A stretch of 8,140 bases of DNA, taken from Candidatus Nomurabacteria bacterium RIFCSPLOWO2_01_FULL_36_10b. Its GTDB lineage: Bacteria > Patescibacteriota > Minisyncoccia > Phycocordibacterales > UBA1006. The notes under the pieces were generated by a model, which searched no databases, was not told the origin of the DNA, and saw only the letters and a program-made list of their open reading frames with translations. The first letter of the stretch is position 1. Each line of letters opens with the position of its first letter. This document shows positions 6,103-8,140 of this stretch, one piece after another. The DNA is taken from the NCBI GenBank assembly GCA_001785725.1, contig MFUQ01000007.1, forward strand, positions 1 to 8,140. The letters are read 5' to 3'. The position numbers and the translations under genes were made by a program.

Positions 6103-7347
6103 TTAATTATCTTCAGAAACCACAGTAGCTTCTTCTGCTTTCTTCTCCTCTCGTTCTTGTTGCTCTGGTAATATTATATTAGTGGTTACGTCATTGGCAC
6201 TTTCAGTAACAACTTCTGGCTGAACGCCAATAATATCAATTTTCCAACCGGTTAATTTTGCCGCAAGACGAACATTTTGTCCTTCTTTACCAATTGATAA
6301 TGATAATTGGTCATCTGAAACATCAACATGCGCTATATGTTCTGTTTCATCAATCGTTACGTGCAAAACTTTTGCTGGCGATAAAGCATTTGATACAAAC
6401 TCTGACGGTTCTGTTGACCACGGAATCACATCAATTTTTTCTCCAGATAATTCATTTGTAACAGTTGAGACACGAACACCTTTTTGCCCAACGCAAGCTC
6501 CGATCGGGTCAATATTTTGGTCATGTGACATAACTGCTATTTTAGAACGCGAGCCAGCTTCACGAGCAATACTTTTTATTTCAACAGCGCCTGACGCAAT
6601 CTCTGGTGATTCTATAGAAAAAAGCGATTCAATTAGTCGTGGATGTGAGCGTGATAACATAAGCATAACCCCGTGTGGCGAGTCCTCTACTTTGTATAGA
6701 AATGCTTTTATGCGTTGACCAGTTTTATAAAATTCACCTGGAATTTTTTCTGTTGCTGGTATCATTCCAAGTGCTCGCCCAACATCAACGAATACTACCC
6801 CTCTAGAAAATTTTTGCACAATTCCACTTACCAACTGTCCTTCTTTTGTTTCATATTCTGACAACACCGACACTTTTTCGGCCTCACGTATACGTTGGAT
6901 AATAACTTGTTTTGCTGTCTGCGCCGCAATACGGCCGAAGTCCTCTTTAACATCAAGAGGGAATACAATCTCATCCTCAAGTTTAGCATCCGATTTTATT
7001 CTGCGGGCATCTTCAATATACATATGATGTTCTGGATTAAAACGAACACGCATATCATTTGGGTCCTCATCCAAAACAAGAGTCCCTGCCTTAATAGCCA
7101 ATGCCTGTTCGTCAGTTAGCGCTGGTTTTACTATAGAATCATCAACAACAATTTTTACTTGGCAAAATTCCATATCGCCATTCATCTGATTAAATTTGGC
7201 GCGCACAATTTGACCACGTTTACCATAGTCCTTTTTATACGCCGCGGCTAGCGCTTGCTCAATTGCCTCAATGATGGCGGCGCGCGGTATTCTTTTTTCC
7301 TGCTCAAGCTGTTCCAATGTTGCTTGTAATACTTTTAGATCAAACAT
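6103..7347 (-). CDS. nusA: Transcription termination/antitermination factor NusA
   Basis: The 414-residue protein binds RNA polymerase and nascent RNA and controls pausing, termination and antitermination. The N-terminal polymerase-binding region covers about 1-160 and includes an extra segment around 72-110 (LTDEQALAIKAG to NPEHHMYIEDARR) that makes it longer than in E. coli. The S1 domain is at about 168-233 (GQLVSGIVQKFSRGVVFVDVG). KH1 contains GACVGQKG at 283-290, and KH2 contains SIGKEGQNVRLAAKLTGWKI at 351-370. The C-terminus is a short acidic tail (about 395-414) without the acidic repeats of E. coli NusA. The minus-strand ATG at 7347-7345 gives the conserved N-terminus; no Shine-Dalgarno precedes it. 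The usual partners (rimP, infB) are not adjacent. A leader hairpin upstream suggests regulation by termination. Confidence 0.96.
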   Translation of the reverse strand: MFDLKVLQATLEQLEQEKRIPRAAIIEAIEQALAAAYKKDYGKRGQIVRAKFNQMNGDMEFCQVKIVVDDSIVKPALTDEQALAIKAGTLVLDEDPNDMRVRFNPEHHMYIEDARRIKSDAKLEDEIVFPLDVKEDFGRIAAQTAKQVIIQRIREAEKVSVLSEYETKEGQLVSGIVQKFSRGVVFVDVGRALGMIPATEKIPGEFYKTGQRIKAFLYKVEDSPHGVMLMLSRSHPRLIESLFSIESPEIASGAVEIKSIAREAGSRSKIAVMSHDQNIDPIGACVGQKGVRVSTVTNELSGEKIDVIPWSTEPSEFVSNALSPAKVLHVTIDETEHIAHVDVSDDQLSLSIGKEGQNVRLAAKLTGWKIDIIGVQPEVVTESANDVTTNIILPEQQEREEKKAEEATVVSEDN

Positions 7348-7379
7348 ATATTTATTTTTTCAACTCTATTATTTTTTAT

Positions 7380-7402
7380 AAAAATGCCCGTTATAACGGG
7401 CA
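7380..7402 (-). terminator. Terminator-like hairpin in the nusA leader (attenuator candidate)
   Basis: The perfect 18-base palindrome TGCCCGTTATAACGGGCA (7385-7402) is followed on the minus strand by TTTTT (7384-7380). On the + strand no T-run follows, so it is oriented toward nusA. It begins about 10 bases after the predicted nusA transcription start and ends about 30 bases before the ATG. Confidence 0.65.
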
Positions 7403-7418
7403 AAGATCATATAAGATT

Positions 7419-7446
7419 ATCATAGCACACATTTTATTTTTTGCAA
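7419..7446 (-). promoter_or_regulatory. nusA promoter with extended -10
   Basis: On the minus strand TTGCAA (7446-7441) and TATGAT (7424-7419) are 16 bases apart. TGC directly precedes the -10 box, giving TGCTATGAT, the same 9-mer as at 3931-3939. The predicted start is near 7412 and the leader is about 65 bases. Confidence 0.7.
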
Positions 7447-7453
7447 AAACTAT

Positions 7454-7471
7454 CCCCTCCCAACCCTCCCC
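7454..7471 (-). promoter_or_regulatory. G-quadruplex motif upstream of the nusA promoter
   Basis: The minus strand reads GGGGAGGGTTGGGAGGGG: four G-runs of 3-4 with loops of 1, 2 and 1 bases. It lies 8 bases upstream of the -35 box, on the nusA coding strand. The G-runs at 7464-7471 also form one arm of a hairpin (7464-7485). Confidence 0.5.
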
Positions 7472-7485
7472 AGATTTGGGGAGGG
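7464..7485. repeat. GC-rich inverted repeat
   Basis: CCCTCCCCA (7464-7472) pairs perfectly with TGGGGAGGG (7477-7485) around a 4-base loop. On the + strand the next bases are CTCGT and then a palindromic A/T block (AAAAACGTTTTT); there is no direct T-run. It may mark the boundary between the divergent nusA and 7627 units. Confidence 0.6.
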
Positions 7486-7527
7486 CTCGTAAAAAAACGT
7501 TTTTACATACATAATATATTTATTGTA

Positions 7528-7536
7528 TGCTATACT
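7528..7536 (+). promoter_or_regulatory. Extended -10 promoter upstream of the second small membrane protein
   Basis: TGCTATACT (7528-7536) matches the TGn-TATACT extended -10 pattern. No good -35 box is visible. A start near 7543 would give a leader of about 84 bases that contains the hairpin at 7572-7608. It competes with the alternative -10 box at 7614-7619. Confidence 0.5.
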
Positions 7537-7571
7537 TTTATTATTAGTATTATTAAAATAACAAAATGTTT

Positions 7572-7608
7572 CTTTGGCTTCGCCACGTTTAACGTGGCTC
7601 CGCCAAAG
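7572..7608. repeat. Two-part inverted repeat upstream of the second small membrane protein
   Basis: Outer arms CTTTGGC/GCCAAAG (7572-7578, 7602-7608) and inner arms GCCACG/CGTGGC (7582-7587, 7593-7598) are separated by a symmetric 3x3 internal loop (TTC/TCC) with TTTAA at the tip. TTTAAT follows on the + strand. It is a leader hairpin, an operator-like site or a dispersed palindromic repeat; one copy cannot decide. Confidence 0.65.
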
Positions 7609-7613
7609 TTTAA

Positions 7614-7619
7614 TATCAT
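7614..7619 (+). promoter_or_regulatory. Possible leaderless -10 box of the second small membrane protein
   Basis: TATCAT ends 7 bases before the ATG at 7627, the same geometry as upstream of 107, 1429 and 3455. The match is weaker and the -35 region falls inside the inverted repeat. Confidence 0.35.
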
Positions 7620-7626
7620 ATATAGT

Positions 7627-7911
7627 ATGGCTATATCACCACAACCACATGCAGGTAAATTAATTGGGCGAGTAATCGCGATAGTTCTATTTGTTATAGT
7701 CGCCGTTATAATAGCTGTTTTGATTATGCGCTCCGCTTCGGAAGAAAGCCCTTCAGACCAAAAAGTTGCGGATTTCTTACGAGAATCAACGCCAATTATG
7801 ACGGAGGAAGAACAATCTGAAGTTACAGGTTTTATTCAGAATAATCCTACAACACCACTATCTGACGATGCCCAAAGAAAGATAATTGAAGATTTGGAGA
7901 ATGGGAGATAA
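7627..7911 (+). CDS. Small single-pass membrane protein, hypothetical
   Basis: The 94-residue protein has a short N-terminus (MAISPQPHAGKLIGR), one hydrophobic helix at about 14-34 (VIAIVLFVIVAVIIAVLIM), and a polar, acidic C-terminal part of about 60 residues (for example TEEEQSEVTGFIQNN and LSDDAQRKIIEDLENG). The two positive residues before the helix suggest the N-terminus inside and the acidic domain outside. It has no cysteine and no family I recognise. ATG 7627 is preferred over an in-frame TTG at 7441, because the extra 62 residues would cross two inverted repeats and a promoter. The architecture resembles the 77-residue protein on the other side of nusA, but the sequences are not similar. 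Confidence 0.75.
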   Translation: MAISPQPHAGKLIGRVIAIVLFVIVAVIIAVLIMRSASEESPSDQKVADFLRESTPIMTEEEQSEVTGFIQNNPTTPLSDDAQRKIIEDLENGR

Positions 7912-7957
7912 TATATAAGCGAAGCAGAATACTGTATTGTAAAGAAAATTAGTAATG

Positions 7958-7987
7958 AAAAAAGGCGTCCTATAGGGGCGCCTTTTT
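7958..7987. terminator. Bidirectional intrinsic terminator before the sorting-domain gene
   Basis: AAAAAGGCGTCC (7959-7970) pairs with GGGCGCCTTTTT (7976-7987), with one G-T wobble, around the loop TATAG. A-run and T-run flanks allow use from both sides, between the + strand stop at 7911 and the minus-strand stop at 8004. Confidence 0.92.
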
Positions 7988-8003
7988 CAATGCCTGGAAT
8001 TTT

Positions 8004-8140
8004 TCAGTGGATAAAAAACTTTTTCACCACTGATTTCTCCCCCGCACTGGCCTTGGCAATGTAAATGCCAGCAGGGAGGTTTTGGATTTCAACCCGAGCG
8101 TTTTGGTTTCCTGTCACTTGTGCAACAAGAAAACTTGTAA
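8004..8140 (-). CDS. C-terminal end of a putative secreted protein with a T9SS type A-like sorting domain (partial)
   Basis: On the minus strand a frame is open from the window edge to TGA at 8006-8004 and gives 44 C-terminal residues. The segment VEIQNLPAGIYIAKASAGEK followed by SVVKKFFIH resembles the end of the Por/type IX secretion C-terminal sorting domain: a beta strand, a L-P-A-G-[IV]-Y turn, another strand, and a short basic-hydrophobic end (KKFFIH). In Bacteroidota such tails route proteins through the outer membrane and are cleaved. The rest of the protein lies outside the window. I count 48 G+C in bases 8041-8140, higher than the AT-rich genes next to it. It could instead be another Ig-like or FlgD-like tail. 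Family assignment rests on a short stretch recognised by eye. Confidence 0.65.
   Translation of the reverse strand, partial: TSFLVAQVTGNQNARVEIQNLPAGIYIAKASAGEKSVVKKFFIH

Noticed and set aside
7440..7610. CRISPR-like repeats in the nusA/7627 intergenic region
   Set aside because: The palindromes differ from each other and are not spaced direct repeats; no array is present.
7441..7626. In-frame N-terminal extension of the 94-residue membrane protein from a TTG at 7441
   Set aside because: The added 62 residues would be encoded by the GC-rich inverted repeat, an extended -10 promoter and the nested palindrome, and the TTG overlaps the nusA -35 box. ATG 7627 directly precedes a normal membrane-anchor start.

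Overview
The window looks like chromosome of a Candidate Phyla Radiation (Patescibacteria) bacterium, most likely Parcubacteria. The evidence is AT-rich sequence with compact genes, a NusA with an enlarged N-terminal region, a cysteine-less DksA/TraR relative, and a large membrane protein whose juxtamembrane and extracytoplasmic parts I recognise from memory as a Parcubacteria-type family. This assignment is inference, because no rRNA or marker tree is available here.

Layout from left to right: the last codons of an unidentified + strand gene (1-60) and a hairpin; a NYN-domain RNase-like gene (107-673, +); a bidirectional terminator; guanylate kinase gmk (723-1313, -); a divergent promoter region; a 659-residue membrane protein that begins with an RBBP9-like alpha/beta-hydrolase domain lacking its nucleophile (1429-3408, +); a zinc-site-less DksA-like protein (3455-3901, +); a 225-base intergenic stretch with two hairpins; the ComM/YifB AAA+ ATPase (4127-5650, +); a small Thr-rich single-pass membrane protein behind a near-consensus promoter (5792-6025, +); a bidirectional terminator; nusA (6103-7347, -); a structured 280-base divergent intergenic region; a second small single-pass membrane protein (7627-7911, +); a bidirectional terminator; and the C-terminal end of a minus-strand protein that looks like a type IX secretion sorting domain (8004-8140).

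The genes do not form one pathway. They cover nucleotide metabolism (gmk), transcription (nusA, DksA-like), DNA uptake and recombination (comM), RNA processing (NYN) and the cell envelope (three membrane proteins and a putative sorted protein). Most have their own promoter, and convergent pairs are separated by shared hairpin terminators.

The most distinctive signals are regulatory. Four + strand genes have a -10 box ending only 7-8 bases before the ATG, as expected for leaderless mRNAs, and none of the eight complete genes has a Shine-Dalgarno at normal spacing. nusA lies behind a G-quadruplex motif, an extended -10 promoter and a terminator-like hairpin in its leader. I found no CRISPR array, insertion sequence, tRNA or rRNA, and no obvious multi-gene defence or mobile system.
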